From: JAEUJM01 sp041918615
GTDB taxonomy: Bacteria; Actinomycetota; Acidimicrobiia; Acidimicrobiales; DATDAH01
Reading direction: 5' to 3'
NCBI GenBank assembly: GCA_041918615.1
Contig: JAYRVH010000007.1
Coordinates: 124,001 to 188,000, forward strand
DNA length: 64,000 nt
The stretch's first letter is position 1. The number at the start of each line of letters is the position of its first letter. The notes below the pieces were generated by a model. It ran no database searches, had not been told where the DNA came from, and worked only from the letters and a program-made list of their open reading frames with translations. The translations under genes were made by a program, and so were the position numbers. Shown in pieces: positions 54,283 through 63,721 of this stretch.

Positions 54283-55698
54283 TCAGCGCTGCATCGACTT
54301 GACCTCGAGGAACTCCTCGAGGCCGTACTTCCCGTTCTCACGACCGGTTCCGGACTGCCCGTAACCCCCGAACGGCGCCAGGATGTTGTACCCGCCACCG
54401 TTGATGTCGATCTGCCCGGCCCGCATGCGACGAGCGACGCGCTCGGCCCGCGCCGGGTCGGCCGACTGCACGCCGCCGGCGAGGCCGTACAGCGTGCCGT
54501 TGGCGATGCGGATGGCGTCCTCTTCGTCCTCGTACGGGATGATCGACAGCACCGGGCCGAAGATCTCCTCCTGAGCGATGGTCATGTCGGGTGACACGTT
54601 GGCGAACACGGTGGGCTGCACGAAGTAGCCCGTGTCGAGGCCCTCGGGTGTCTCGGGGCCGCCGGCCACGAGGTCGGCACCCTCCTCGACGCCCTTCTCG
54701 ATGTAGCTGCGCACGCGGTCGCGTTGGGTCGCCGAGATGAGCGGGCCGAGCGTGGCGTCACCGCTGGCGGGACCCACCGAGAAGCTCGCGGCCGCTGCCT
54801 TGGCGAGCTCGACGACCTCGTCGTGGCGCTCACGGGGCACCAGCATGCGGGTGTGGGCCGTGCAGGTCTGCCCCGAATTGAGGTAGCAGGCGAACAACCC
54901 CTTCGGCACCACCTTGGCGAGGTCGGCGTCGTCGAGGATGATGTTGGCGGACTTGCCGCCGAGTTCCAGGGCGACCCGCTTGACCGTGTCGGCCGCCACC
55001 TTGGCCACCCGCTTGCCCGCGGCGGTCGACCCGGTGAACGAAACCATGTCGACGTCGGGGTGCTCGGCGAGCCGCTCGCCCACCACCGGGCCCGTACCGC
55101 TGACCAGGTTGAACACACCGGCGGGCAGGCCCACCTCGTCCACCACCTCGGCGAGGATGAAGGCGTTCAGAGGGGCGACCTCGCTCGGCTTCAACACGAT
55201 GGTGCAGCCCGCGGCGAGGGCCGGGGCCACCTTGGCGATGATCTGGTGCAGCGGGTAGTTCCACGGAGTGATGGCGCCGACCACACCCACGGGCTCCTTG
55301 ACGACCAGCGAATTGCCGATCTCCTCCTCGAACTCGAAGTCGCCCAGGATCTCGACGAAGTTGGCCACGTTGCCCACCGGCAGGCCCGCCTGGATCATGT
55401 TGGCCCACATGATCGGCATGCCGACCTCTTGGCTGATGACCTCGCCGATCTCGGCGCTGCGTGCGCCCAGGCCCTCGGCCAGCCGCTGCAGGTACTTGCC
55501 CCGCTCCTCCTTCGAGGTGTGACCCCAGGTCTGGAACGCGGCCTTTGCCGCGGCGACGGCACGGTCGATGTCGGTGGCGGTCCCCTCGGGGATCGAGCCC
55601 ATGACCTCTTCCGTCGAGGCATTGATCACGTCGATGGTGCCCGTCCCGTCGGGCTCGACCCAGGCACCGTCGATGTAGAGCTTGTCGTAGTTCCTCAT
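54283..55698 (-). CDS. Aldehyde dehydrogenase family protein
   Basis: NAD(P)-dependent aldehyde dehydrogenase of 471 residues. Motifs are PWNYPLHQIIAKVAPALAAGC, the catalytic Glu region LELGGKSANI, the catalytic Cys in NSGQTCTAHTRML, and EEIFGPVLSIIPYEDEEDA. The full-length fold is intact. The substrate aldehyde is not predictable; the sequence is of the broad class that oxidises medium aliphatic or aromatic aldehydes. It lies upstream of mdh and could share its transcript. Confidence 0.9.
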   Translation of the reverse strand: MRNYDKLYIDGAWVEPDGTGTIDVINASTEEVMGSIPEGTATDIDRAVAAAKAAFQTWGHTSKEERGKYLQRLAEGLGARSAEIGEVISQEVGMPIMWANMIQAGLPVGNVANFVEILGDFEFEEEIGNSLVVKEPVGVVGAITPWNYPLHQIIAKVAPALAAGCTIVLKPSEVAPLNAFILAEVVDEVGLPAGVFNLVSGTGPVVGERLAEHPDVDMVSFTGSTAAGKRVAKVAADTVKRVALELGGKSANIILDDADLAKVVPKGLFACYLNSGQTCTAHTRMLVPRERHDEVVELAKAAAASFSVGPASGDATLGPLISATQRDRVRSYIEKGVEEGADLVAGGPETPEGLDTGYFVQPTVFANVSPDMTIAQEEIFGPVLSIIPYEDEEDAIRIANGTLYGLAGGVQSADPARAERVARRMRAGQIDINGGGYNILAPFGGYGQSGTGRENGKYGLEEFLEVKSMQR

Positions 55699-55851
55699 GC
55701 TCGGAACGCTACCGGCCCGGTGACACGAACGGGGATGGTGCTCCCTCCTCCGCGGCGCCGGGCGGTCGCTCCTGAGGTGTGCGGTTCAGTACCGCCTGCA
55801 GACCCCGGGAACCCTCCTCGAGGTGCTGTTCGACGAGCAACGATTTTCATC

Positions 55852-55881
55852 TTTATCTGAGTTTATCCAACGATGATAAAC
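55852..55881. promoter_or_regulatory. AT-rich operator-like dyad before the AAA ATPase gene
   Basis: GTTTATC-(7)-GATAAAC (55861-55881) has perfect seven-base arms, and a third TTTATC half-site lies exactly 10 bases upstream (55852-55857). The pocket is markedly AT-rich for this genome and ends 27 bases before the ATPase start. It looks like a repressor site or a promoter element. Confidence 0.5.
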
Positions 55882-55907
55882 CATCGACATCCAGGTAAAG
55901 TGTCGGT

Positions 55908-57125
55908 GTGGATCCGAGGGTCAACCCATACACGCCGAACGCGGGCGCCCGTCCTCCGGTCTTGGCAGGACGCGACGACCAGCTCGAGACATTCGAATTG
56001 CTCCTTGGCAGATTGCTCGCCGGCTACGCCGAACAATCGATGATCATCACCGGACTCCGCGGTGTCGGCAAGACCGTGCTGCTCAACGAATTCCGAACCC
56101 GAGCAGAAGAGGCCGGTTGGGCGGTAGTGGAGATCGAGGTGTCCAAACACGACGACCACGGCTTTCGTTCGATCATGGCCAGGGAGGCGCGTCGGGCACT
56201 GCTGAGCATCGCACCACGTTCCACATGGCGGGAGAAGGCGAAGCGGGCGGCCGGCGCGCTCCGGTCGTTCTCCGTCACCGTGTCACCCGACGGCGGGCTC
56301 ACTGCCGGTCTGGAGGTCGACGCAGTAGAGGGCGTCGCCGACAGCGGGATGCTCGACGCCGACCTGACGGATCTGTTCGTCGCGCTCGGCGACGCTGCCC
56401 GGGACCACGAGACCGGCGTCATCTTCCTCCTGGACGAGATCCAGTTCCTCTCGGTTGGTCAGCTCGAGTCACTCATCTCGGCGCTCCATCGGTGCGTGCA
56501 ACGAACGCTTCCCATCACGCTGGTCGCTGCCGGGCTTCCCCAGATCCCGGAGCTGGCCGGCGAGGCGAAGTCCTACGCCGAACGGCTGTTCAAGTTTCCC
56601 GCGATAGGCAGGCTCCAACGACCGGATGCGGCTCGGGCGTTGGAGGATCCTGCTCGGGCGCAGGAAGTGGAGGTCGAGGAAGGAGCCACCCGTCTGATCG
56701 TCGACTACAGCGAGGGCTACCCCTACTTCATCCAGGAGTTCGGCAAGGCCGTCTGGGACCTGGCCGACGGCCCGGGCATCAGTGCTGCTGACGCCGCCAC
56801 CGCCGTGGCATTCGTGGAAGAGAAGCTGGACAGCAGCTTCTTCAGGGTGCGGCTCGATCGAACCACCGACCTCGAGAGGGCATATCTCCGCGCCATGGCG
56901 GAGCTGGGGCCCGAGGCCCACGCCGCCGCCGACGTCGCGGTGATGTTGAAGCGGACGTCTCAGCAGTGCGGCCCGACCCGAGCCCGCCTGATCGACAAGG
57001 GCCTGCTCTACACGCCGACGTTCGGCTATGCCGCGTTCACCGTCCCGAAGTTCGACGCCTTCCTCAAGCGCGCGCTTCCGCTGGAGATCCCACCCCTCCG
57101 GGCCCGTCGCCCATCGACCGACTGA
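55908..57125 (+). CDS. AAA ATPase (ORC/Cdc6-like AAA_16 type)
   Basis: Protein of 405 residues from a GTG. The P-loop is ITGLRGVGKTVLLNEF (about 47-62), Walker B is VIFLLDEIQFLSV, and sensor regions lie in LPITLVAAGLPQIP and FKFPAIGRLQRPDA. The C-terminal part has winged-helix character (MLKRTSQQCGPTRARLIDKGLLYT). Such single ATPases, often with a winged helix and no DNA-replication role, are common in actinobacteria with largely unknown function. No partner is adjacent. An AT-rich dyad upstream suggests tight control, possibly of foreign origin. Confidence 0.8.
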   Translation: MDPRVNPYTPNAGARPPVLAGRDDQLETFELLLGRLLAGYAEQSMIITGLRGVGKTVLLNEFRTRAEEAGWAVVEIEVSKHDDHGFRSIMAREARRALLSIAPRSTWREKAKRAAGALRSFSVTVSPDGGLTAGLEVDAVEGVADSGMLDADLTDLFVALGDAARDHETGVIFLLDEIQFLSVGQLESLISALHRCVQRTLPITLVAAGLPQIPELAGEAKSYAERLFKFPAIGRLQRPDAARALEDPARAQEVEVEEGATRLIVDYSEGYPYFIQEFGKAVWDLADGPGISAADAATAVAFVEEKLDSSFFRVRLDRTTDLERAYLRAMAELGPEAHAAADVAVMLKRTSQQCGPTRARLIDKGLLYTPTFGYAAFTVPKFDAFLKRALPLEIPPLRARRPSTD

Positions 57126-57478
57126 CGATGCGTGGTAGGCGCCGACCGGTGGGTATCGGATGCGGGGCGCCCGCAGCCCGGGAGGCAAGAGGTCAGTGGC
57201 GGGTGGCGACCGAGCGGATCTTGTCGATCGCCAAGTTCCCTGGCTGCCCCCAGGCTTGCAGTCACCACCGACCCCCAGCCTCCAAGCCATCCGAGGTGCA
57301 CCAGAGAGTCAACCGGGCGATCCGAGAGCGCCTGTCCGAGCGATCGAAGGGCCCCCGAGCAAGGAGGCACGGCGCGGCTGGAGCACAGCGACGATTTCGC
57401 CAGCCCATGCGCCGCAGGCGCCCCAGGAGCGAGCACCAGACCCGTCGGACCGACTGGGCACCAAGCGAGACCAGCGGC
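57126..57478. other. Intergenic region between convergent AAA ATPase and icd genes
   Basis: A 353-base gap. Frames here are Arg/Pro/Ser-rich and lack start sites or recognisable domains, and no tRNA-like fold or long hairpin was found. It may hold remnants of a decayed gene but nothing can be supported. Confidence 0.5.
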
Positions 57479-58675
57479 CTACAGGCGGTCGACGATGGCG
57501 CTGGCGAACTCGCTCGTCTTCACTTCGGTGGCGTCGTCCATCAGGCGGGCGAAGTCGTAGGTGACGATCTTGTCGGCGATGGTGGCCTCGAGGGCGGCCA
57601 CGATGTCGGTGGCGGCTCCGTGCCACCCCAGGTGCTCGAGCATCAGCACGCCCGAGAGCAGCAGTGAGCCCGGGTTCACCTTGTCCTGGCCGGCGTACTT
57701 GGGTGCCGTGCCGTGCGTGGCCTCGAAGATCCCGTGGCCGGTGACGTAGTTGATGTTGCCGCCGGGAGCGATGCCGATGCCGCCCACCTGGGCCGCCAAC
57801 GCGTCGGACAGGTAGTCACCGTTCAGGTTCAGGGTGGCGATGACGTCGAAGTCGTCAGGTCGGGTGAGCACCTGCTGGAGGGTGATGTCGGCGATGGCGT
57901 CCTTGACCAGCACCTTGTCGCCGGGATCGCCACCGCAGTCGTCCCAGCCGACGGCCACATCGGCGAACTCGTCGCGCACGAGGTCGTAGCCCCAGTTGCG
58001 GAAGGCCCCCTCGGTGAACTTCTGGATGTTGCCCTTGTGCACCAGCGTGACGCTCTTGCGGCCGCGGTCGAGGGCGTACTGGACGGCGGCCCGGATCAGG
58101 CGCTTCGACCCCGTGATCGACACGGGCTTGATGCCGATGCCCGAGTCGGGGCGGATGTCCCAGCCCATCTCGTCGTGGAGGTACCCGATCAGCTTCGCCG
58201 CCTCGGGTGAGCCCTGCTCGACCTCGAGGCCGGCGTAGACGTCTTCGGTGTTCTCGCGGAAGATCACCATGTCGACCAACTCGGGGTGCTTCACCGGTGA
58301 CGGCACGCCGGTGAACCAGCGCACAGGTCGAAGGCAGACGTACAGGTCGAGGATCTGGCGCAGCGCCACGTTCAGCGAGCGGATGCCGCCCCCGACGGGT
58401 GTGGTGAGCGGGCCCTTGATGCCGATCAGGTGCTCGCGGAAGGCGTCGACGGTGGCATCGGGGAGCCACTCACCGGTCTCGTCGAAGGCCTTCTGGCCGG
58501 CGAGGACCTCTTTCCAGGCGATCTTCTTGCCGTACTTGGCCGCCGCGGCGTCGAGCACCGAGCGGGCGGCGGGCCAGATGTCGACACCGATTCCGTCGCC
58601 TTCGATGTAGGGAACGATGGGCTCGTCGGAGACTTCGAGGGCCCCGTCGGCGGCTGCGGTGATCTTGTCGGCCAT
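57479..58675 (-). CDS. icd: NADP-dependent isocitrate dehydrogenase
   Basis: Protein of 398 residues of the prokaryotic dimeric type. Motifs: PYIEGDGIGVDIW, the isocitrate-phosphoserine region GGGIRSLNVALRQ, DLYVCLRPVRW, NTEDVYAGLE, and the coenzyme loop HGTAPKYAGQDKVNPGS with Lys-Tyr, which selects NADP. It converts isocitrate to 2-oxoglutarate in the TCA cycle. It follows metF by nine bases and so appears to be the last gene of the purine/one-carbon operon. Confidence 0.95.
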   Translation of the reverse strand: MADKITAAADGALEVSDEPIVPYIEGDGIGVDIWPAARSVLDAAAAKYGKKIAWKEVLAGQKAFDETGEWLPDATVDAFREHLIGIKGPLTTPVGGGIRSLNVALRQILDLYVCLRPVRWFTGVPSPVKHPELVDMVIFRENTEDVYAGLEVEQGSPEAAKLIGYLHDEMGWDIRPDSGIGIKPVSITGSKRLIRAAVQYALDRGRKSVTLVHKGNIQKFTEGAFRNWGYDLVRDEFADVAVGWDDCGGDPGDKVLVKDAIADITLQQVLTRPDDFDVIATLNLNGDYLSDALAAQVGGIGIAPGGNINYVTGHGIFEATHGTAPKYAGQDKVNPGSLLLSGVLMLEHLGWHGAATDIVAALEATIADKIVTYDFARLMDDATEVKTSEFASAIVDRL

Positions 58676-58684
58676 CGACCGATC

Positions 58685-59548
58685 CTAGTGGGCGGCTGTG
58701 AGCCCCAGGTTTGCGTAGATCTCACGGGTCGCGGTGGAGCGATTGAGCGTGTAGAAGTGCAGGCCGGGGGCGCCTGCGTCGAGGAGCTCCTGACACAGCT
58801 CGGTGGCCACCTCGACGCCGATGCGTCGCACCTCTGCGGGATCGTCGCTCGCCGCGACCAGGCGCTCGCCGAGCTCGGCCGGGAACTCGGCGCCGGCCAT
58901 CTCGGCGAAGCGCTTCACCTGCCCGGCGTTGGTGACCGGCATGATGCCCGGGAGGACCGGCGTCGTGACGCCCAGGGCCGAGAGCTCGTCGATCATGGTG
59001 AGGTAGTCGGTGCTGCGGAAGAAGAACTGCGTGATCCCGAAGTCGGCGGCGCGCAGCTTGGCGGCCAGGTGCCGGCGGTCGCTCTCGCGGCTGGACGACC
59101 GGGGGTGCAGCTCGGGATGGGCCGCCACGCCGACCGAGAACCCATCGCACCCACGTGCCAGCTCGACCAGGTCGAGCGCGTACGAGAGCTCGCCCGGCTC
59201 GGCGTCGACGTCGGGCGGGGGGTCACCGGCGAGGGCCAGGATGTTCTCGATGCCGGCGTCGCGGTACTCGGTGAGGATGTCGACCAAATCCTGGCGGGAG
59301 TGCCCGATGCAGGTGAGGTGGGCCATCGCGGTCATCGAGGTGTCACGGTTGATGTGCAATACCACGTCACGGGTGCGCTCACGGGTGCTTCCCCCGGCGC
59401 CGTAGGTGACCGACACGAACGACGGCGCGAGCGGCTCGAGCTCACCGATCGTCTCTTCGAGCAGCGCGGTGGCTTCGTCGCTCTTCGGGGGGAAGAACTC
59501 GAACGAGTAGGTCCTGCCCGCGGCCAGGAGGTCGGTGATCCGGGTCAT
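58685..59548 (-). CDS. metF: Methylenetetrahydrofolate reductase
   Basis: Flavoprotein of 287 residues that makes 5-methyltetrahydrofolate for methionine synthesis. Motifs: YSFEFFPPKSDEAT at the start, FVSVTYGAGGSTRERT, HLTCIGHSRQDL, NILALAGDPPP with the folate-binding Asp, and DFGITQFFFRSTDYL. Normal length for the bacterial catalytic domain. It is nine bases upstream of icd and 12 downstream of the trypsin-like gene, within a minus-strand operon with folD, purH and purN. Confidence 0.94.
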   Translation of the reverse strand: MTRITDLLAAGRTYSFEFFPPKSDEATALLEETIGELEPLAPSFVSVTYGAGGSTRERTRDVVLHINRDTSMTAMAHLTCIGHSRQDLVDILTEYRDAGIENILALAGDPPPDVDAEPGELSYALDLVELARGCDGFSVGVAAHPELHPRSSSRESDRRHLAAKLRAADFGITQFFFRSTDYLTMIDELSALGVTTPVLPGIMPVTNAGQVKRFAEMAGAEFPAELGERLVAASDDPAEVRRIGVEVATELCQELLDAGAPGLHFYTLNRSTATREIYANLGLTAAH

Positions 59549-59560
59549 GGGAGGTGCAGG

Positions 59561-60664
59561 TTACGGGATCCGGACGCTGGTAGCAGCCGACGGACCGGCC
59601 CCGACGGCGTTGAGCGCCTTCACGTTGACCGTGTAGCGCACGCCCCTGGCCAGGCCCGCCACGTTGGCCGCCCGTGCCGACCCGGCCACGCTCACCACCC
59701 GTCCCCCCGGGCTGAACGTGAGCCGGTAGCCGGTGATCCGGGTACCACCGTCGAAGAACGGCGGCACCCACGTCACCCGCGCCACGGCGAAGGCCGAACC
59801 GGCTCGCACGGACCGCGGCGCGTCCGGCGCGCTGTCCGGATCGAGGAAGCGCTCGATGAAGGGTGTGAAGTACGTGTCGAGGCGCGTGTAGACCCCGGGG
59901 AAGTCGGGAAGGGCACAGCCTTCACCGAAGCTCGTCGCCCCGATCTGAAGAGGCGAACCCGCGTTGTCGACCACGATCGGGCCGCCGCTGTCGCCCTGGC
60001 AGGTGTCCACCCCTCCCAGGTCCACGAGGCCGGCACACAGCATGTGGCCGCCGAAGAACTCGCTGCCGTAGGCCGCCGCGCAGGCGGGGTCGGCGAGAAC
60101 CGGGACCTCCGCCTCGCGGAGAACGGTCGAATAGTCGCCGTTGCCGGTGGTGTCACCCCAGCCGGTGATCGTCGCGGCGGTGCCGGGGGCCCACCGCGCG
60201 GTCTGGCTCGTCTGCGCGATCTGCACCGGGGTCTCGGGCAGGGCACGGTCGAGTTGCAGGATCGCCAGGTCGTTGTCGGACGTGTGCGGGTCGTAGCCGG
60301 GGTGGACGCGGATCTGGCGGACGTGCGCCCGATGGCCCTGGTCGGCCACCAGGTCGACGATGCCCGAGCGCACGTCGACGTCCGCGGCCGTCTCGCCGGG
60401 CATGCAATGAGCGGCCGTGAGCACCGTGTCGGGCGAGATCAGCGAACCGCCGCAGAACTGGGCGGCGGCCGGGTCGTTCTCCCAGCGGTGGACCAGCGCC
60501 ACCTGGTACGGGTACTCGCCCGGGGCGGCAGGCACACCACCGACGATCTCTGGCTGGCCCGTGCCCTCGGCGGTGGCTGCGGTGGCGCTCGTGGCGCCCG
60601 CCAATGTCGTGACCGCCAACAGCGCCAACATCAGGCGCCCGGAAACCTGCACGCGTGCTCTCAT
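59561..60664 (-). CDS. Secreted trypsin-like serine protease (S1) with FN3 domain
   Basis: Protein of 367 residues. A Sec signal peptide (about 1-30, ATAA end) is followed by a short propeptide and the mature start IVGGVPA at I40. The catalytic triad is H86 in LTAAHC, D132 in SDNDLAIL and S226 in CQGDSGGP. D220, six residues before the Ser, predicts cleavage after Arg or Lys. The residue before the activation site is Glu (E39), so self-activation is unlikely. A fibronectin III-like domain follows (about 275-367). The start overlaps the folD stop (ATGA), which places a secreted protease inside a folate/purine operon. Confidence 0.88.
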   Translation of the reverse strand: MRARVQVSGRLMLALLAVTTLAGATSATAATAEGTGQPEIVGGVPAAPGEYPYQVALVHRWENDPAAAQFCGGSLISPDTVLTAAHCMPGETAADVDVRSGIVDLVADQGHRAHVRQIRVHPGYDPHTSDNDLAILQLDRALPETPVQIAQTSQTARWAPGTAATITGWGDTTGNGDYSTVLREAEVPVLADPACAAAYGSEFFGGHMLCAGLVDLGGVDTCQGDSGGPIVVDNAGSPLQIGATSFGEGCALPDFPGVYTRLDTYFTPFIERFLDPDSAPDAPRSVRAGSAFAVARVTWVPPFFDGGTRITGYRLTFSPGGRVVSVAGSARAANVAGLARGVRYTVNVKALNAVGAGPSAATSVRIP

Positions 60665-61545
60665 CCCGCTCCATCCTCGTGGTCGAATCCGGCGTCCCGT
60701 CTCTCGGCCGCCTCGACCGTGTTCTTCAACAGCATCGCACGGGTCATGGGCCCCACGCCGCCGACACGCGGTGACAGCCATCCGGCCACCTCGGCGACGC
60801 CGTCGTCCACGTCGGAAACCAGCTTGCGCCCCTCGAACGACACACCGGCGGCGACGACGGCGGCGCCGGCCTTGACCATGTCTGCGGTGATGATGCCGGG
60901 CGACCCGGCGGCGGCGACGAGGATGTCGGCCTGGCGGGTGTAGCCGGCCATGTCGGCCACGCCGGTGTGGACCACCGTGACCGCGGCGTTGGCGTTCGGG
61001 CGCTTCAGCGAGAGCAGGTTGGCCAGGGGCCGGCCGATGGTGACGCCCCGGCCCACGATGACCACGTGACGGCCCGAGATCGGCACGTCGTAGTGCGCCA
61101 GGAGCACCTGGATGCCGTGGGGCGTGCACGGCAGCGGGCCGTCGGCGCCCATCACGAGCTTGCCCAGGTTGACGGGGTGCAGCCCGTCGACGTCCTTGGC
61201 GGGATCGACGGCGAGCAGGACCGACTCGTAGTCGAGCCCGGGTGGGAGCGGGTACTGGACGAGGTAGGCGTCGATGAGGGGGTCGGCGTTGAACGCCCCG
61301 ATCACCGCGCGGAGATCGGCCTGCGTCGCGGTGGCGGGCAGGTGCTCGTGCACCGACCCGATGCCCAACTCCGCGCAGTCCCGGTGCTTCATGCCCACGT
61401 AGTTCGCGCTCGGCCCGTCGTCGCCCACCAGGATCGTGCCGAGTCCGGGGGTGATCCCCCGCCCGGCGAGGGCCTCGACCCGGGTGCGGAGCCCGGCCCT
61501 GATGGCGGCGGCCACCGCCTCGCCGTCGAGCACCCGGGCGGTCAT
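60661..61545 (-). CDS. folD: Bifunctional methylenetetrahydrofolate dehydrogenase/cyclohydrolase FolD
   Basis: Protein of 294 residues that interconverts 5,10-methylene-, methenyl- and 10-formyl-tetrahydrofolate, the formyl donor for purine synthesis. Catalytic Lys lies in ANYVGMKHRDC; other motifs are QYPLPPGL, PAKDVDGLHPVNLG, PCTPHGIQVLL and the NADP loop VVIVGRGVTIGRPLANLL, with GGVGPMTRAMLLKNT near the end. The ATG overlaps the purH stop by one base (TGATG). Its neighbours purN, purH and metF use its products. Confidence 0.95.
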   Translation of the reverse strand: MTARVLDGEAVAAAIRAGLRTRVEALAGRGITPGLGTILVGDDGPSANYVGMKHRDCAELGIGSVHEHLPATATQADLRAVIGAFNADPLIDAYLVQYPLPPGLDYESVLLAVDPAKDVDGLHPVNLGKLVMGADGPLPCTPHGIQVLLAHYDVPISGRHVVIVGRGVTIGRPLANLLSLKRPNANAAVTVVHTGVADMAGYTRQADILVAAAGSPGIITADMVKAGAAVVAAGVSFEGRKLVSDVDDGVAEVAGWLSPRVGGVGPMTRAMLLKNTVEAAERRDAGFDHEDGAG

Positions 61546-63056
61546 CAGTGGCGGAAGTGGCGTTCGCCGGTGAAGATCATGGCCAGGCCGTTCTCGTCGG
61601 CGGCGGCGATCACCTCGTCGTCCCGGATCGATCCCCCGGGTTGGATGACCGTGGCGGCCCCGGCCTCGCCGGCGCCGTCGAGGCCGTCGGGGAAAGGGAA
61701 GAAGGCGTCGCTGGCGTAGGCCCCGCCCGCCGCTCGCCCGTCGGCCTTCTGGCAGGCGATCTGGCCGGCGTCGCGCCGGTTCTGCTGGCCGCATCCGATG
61801 CCGACAGCCTGGCCGTCGTTCACGAGGACGATGGCGTTGGACGACGTCCGGGCCACCACCCGCCAGGCCAATTCGAGGTCCTGCCACTGCGCCTCGGTGG
61901 GTGCCACCCTGGTGACCACCCGCCAGGCGGACCGGTCGACCGTGACCTGATCGGCCGTCTGGACCAGGAGGCCGCCGTCGATCGACCGCATGTCGAGCGG
62001 CGCGGGGGTGGGCGGCGGCGCCGAGAGGATGCGAAGGTTCTTCTTCGCGGACAGGACCGCCAAGGCATCGTCGTCGAACGACGGGGCGACGACCACCTCG
62101 GTGAACACGGGGGCAAGGGCCTCGGCAAGTGCGACGGGGACGGTGCGGTTGACCGCGACGATCCCACCGAACGCCGAGGTGGTGTCGCAGGCGTGGGCGC
62201 GCTCGTAGGCGCTGGTGATGTCGTCGCCGACGGCCACCCCGCACGGGTTGGCATGCTTGATCACCGCGACCGCCGGCTGATCGCCGAGGCCGTGGACGAG
62301 CCGCCACGCGGCCTCGGTGTCGTACAGGTTGAGGTAGGAGAGCTCCTTCCCGCCGTGCTGGACGGCGCCGTCCCACCATCCCGATCCGTAGGTGTGCCGG
62401 TACCGCGCGCCGACCTGGTGCGGGTTCTCGCCGTAGCGGAGGTCCTGCACCCGGTCGAGGGCCAGGTGAAGCGTGGCCGGCAGCGGATCGTCGAGGGTCG
62501 ACCGCTCGTCGAGCCAGTTGACGATGGCGGCGTCGTAGGCCGCGGTGTGGGCGAACGCGGCCCGGGCCAACGCCCGGCGGGTGGCGGCCGAGACCTCGCC
62601 CGAGGACCGCAGCTCGCCGAGCACCAGCGGGTACGAGGCGGGCTCGACGACGATCGTCACGTGGTCGTGGTTCTTGGCCGCGGCCCGGACCATGGTGGGC
62701 CCGCCGATGTCGATCATCTCGACGGAGGGCTCCGCAACGAAGGGATAGAGGTTGCTCACGACGAGATCGATGGGACCGATGCCGTGGTCGGCCAGGTCGG
62801 CCAGGTGCTCGGGCTTGGCGCGGTCGGCCAGGATCCCGCCGTGGATCTTGGGGTGCAGGGTCTTGACCCGGCCACCGAGCATCTCGGGCGAGCCGGTGAC
62901 CGCCTCGACCGCCAACACGGGCAGTCCGGCGTCGGCGAGCGCCGCCGCCGTCCCGCCACTCGAGACGAGCTCCCACCCGAGGTCGACCAGCCCACGGGCG
63001 AGGTCGACCAGGCCCTCCTTGTCGTACACCGACAGCAGTGCCCTCGGTGTCGGCAT
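61545..63056 (-). CDS. purH: Bifunctional AICAR formyltransferase/IMP cyclohydrolase PurH
   Basis: Protein of 503 residues carrying out the last two steps of IMP synthesis. The N-terminal MGS-like cyclohydrolase domain (about 1-190) has ALLSVYDKEGLVDLA, SSGGTAAAL and GGRVKTLHPKIHGGIL. The formyltransferase domain has DLRYGENPHQ, the catalytic IKHANPCG, SAFGGIVAVN and ASDAFFPFPDGLD. The ATG has GAGGAG four bases upstream, which decides this start. It lies between purN and folD on the minus strand. Confidence 0.95.
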   Translation of the reverse strand: MPTPRALLSVYDKEGLVDLARGLVDLGWELVSSGGTAAALADAGLPVLAVEAVTGSPEMLGGRVKTLHPKIHGGILADRAKPEHLADLADHGIGPIDLVVSNLYPFVAEPSVEMIDIGGPTMVRAAAKNHDHVTIVVEPASYPLVLGELRSSGEVSAATRRALARAAFAHTAAYDAAIVNWLDERSTLDDPLPATLHLALDRVQDLRYGENPHQVGARYRHTYGSGWWDGAVQHGGKELSYLNLYDTEAAWRLVHGLGDQPAVAVIKHANPCGVAVGDDITSAYERAHACDTTSAFGGIVAVNRTVPVALAEALAPVFTEVVVAPSFDDDALAVLSAKKNLRILSAPPPTPAPLDMRSIDGGLLVQTADQVTVDRSAWRVVTRVAPTEAQWQDLELAWRVVARTSSNAIVLVNDGQAVGIGCGQQNRRDAGQIACQKADGRAAGGAYASDAFFPFPDGLDGAGEAGAATVIQPGGSIRDDEVIAAADENGLAMIFTGERHFRH

Positions 63057-63139
63057 CGGCTCCTCGTCGCTCGTGACGCCCTCGTCAGCCGGGTCTCGAC
63101 GGTGGGGCCGCTCCGCTCCGCTGCTCGTCGTCACTCGGC

Positions 63140-63721
63140 TCACGTGCCCCTCGATTCGCTCAGGAGAGCGGCGTCGTCGACCACCGCCCGGATGGTTGCC
63201 GGGTAGAGCCGGCGCTCGACTTCCTTGATCCGTTCGTGGAGCGACTCGACGGTGTCGTCCGGCAACACCGGCACCGCTTCCTGCGCCAGGATGGGGCCAT
63301 CGTCGACCTCGAGGGTGGCGAGGTGCACTGTGCAACCGGTCACCGGTGCCCCCGCCGCCAGCGCGTCTTCGACGGCGTGCCAGCCCTTGAACGCAGGCAG
63401 GAGGGCCGGGTGGGTGTTGAGGATCCGGCCGGGGTAGGCCGCGTGGACCGGCTCGGCCAGGATCGTCCCGAACCCGGCCATGACCACGAGGTCCGTGCCG
63501 TGGGCCATCAACGCTTCGACGACCCGTCGGGTGTACGCCGAGCGATCGAAGGCCGAGCCGAAGTCGGTTCGCTCCACCAGGACCGACGGGATGCCGTGGT
63601 CGGCCGCCACCTGGGTAGCCCGGCATGGCCGGTCGACCAGTACGAGCGCCACCGGCAGGTCGGCGGCGAGGATCGCTTCGAGAATCGTCCCACTGCCCGA
63701 TGCCAGCACCCCGATGCGCAC
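63140..63721 (-). CDS. purN: Phosphoribosylglycinamide formyltransferase PurN
   Basis: Protein of 193 residues from a GTG. It formylates GAR with 10-formyl-tetrahydrofolate, step three of purine synthesis. Motifs: IGVLASGSGTILEAIL for the nucleotide, NTHPALLPAFKG with the catalytic Asn-His pair, GCTVHLATLEVDDGPILAQ with the catalytic Asp. Normal length. It is the first gene of the minus-strand purine/one-carbon operon, 83 bases before purH, and divergent from a membrane-protein gene. Confidence 0.94.
   Translation of the reverse strand: MRIGVLASGSGTILEAILAADLPVALVLVDRPCRATQVAADHGIPSVLVERTDFGSAFDRSAYTRRVVEALMAHGTDLVVMAGFGTILAEPVHAAYPGRILNTHPALLPAFKGWHAVEDALAAGAPVTGCTVHLATLEVDDGPILAQEAVPVLPDDTVESLHERIKEVERRLYPATIRAVVDDAALLSESRGT

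Noticed and set aside
57126..57478. Possible small genes or a tRNA between the AAA ATPase and icd
   Set aside because: Short frames have poor codon structure and no start signals, and no cloverleaf could be drawn.
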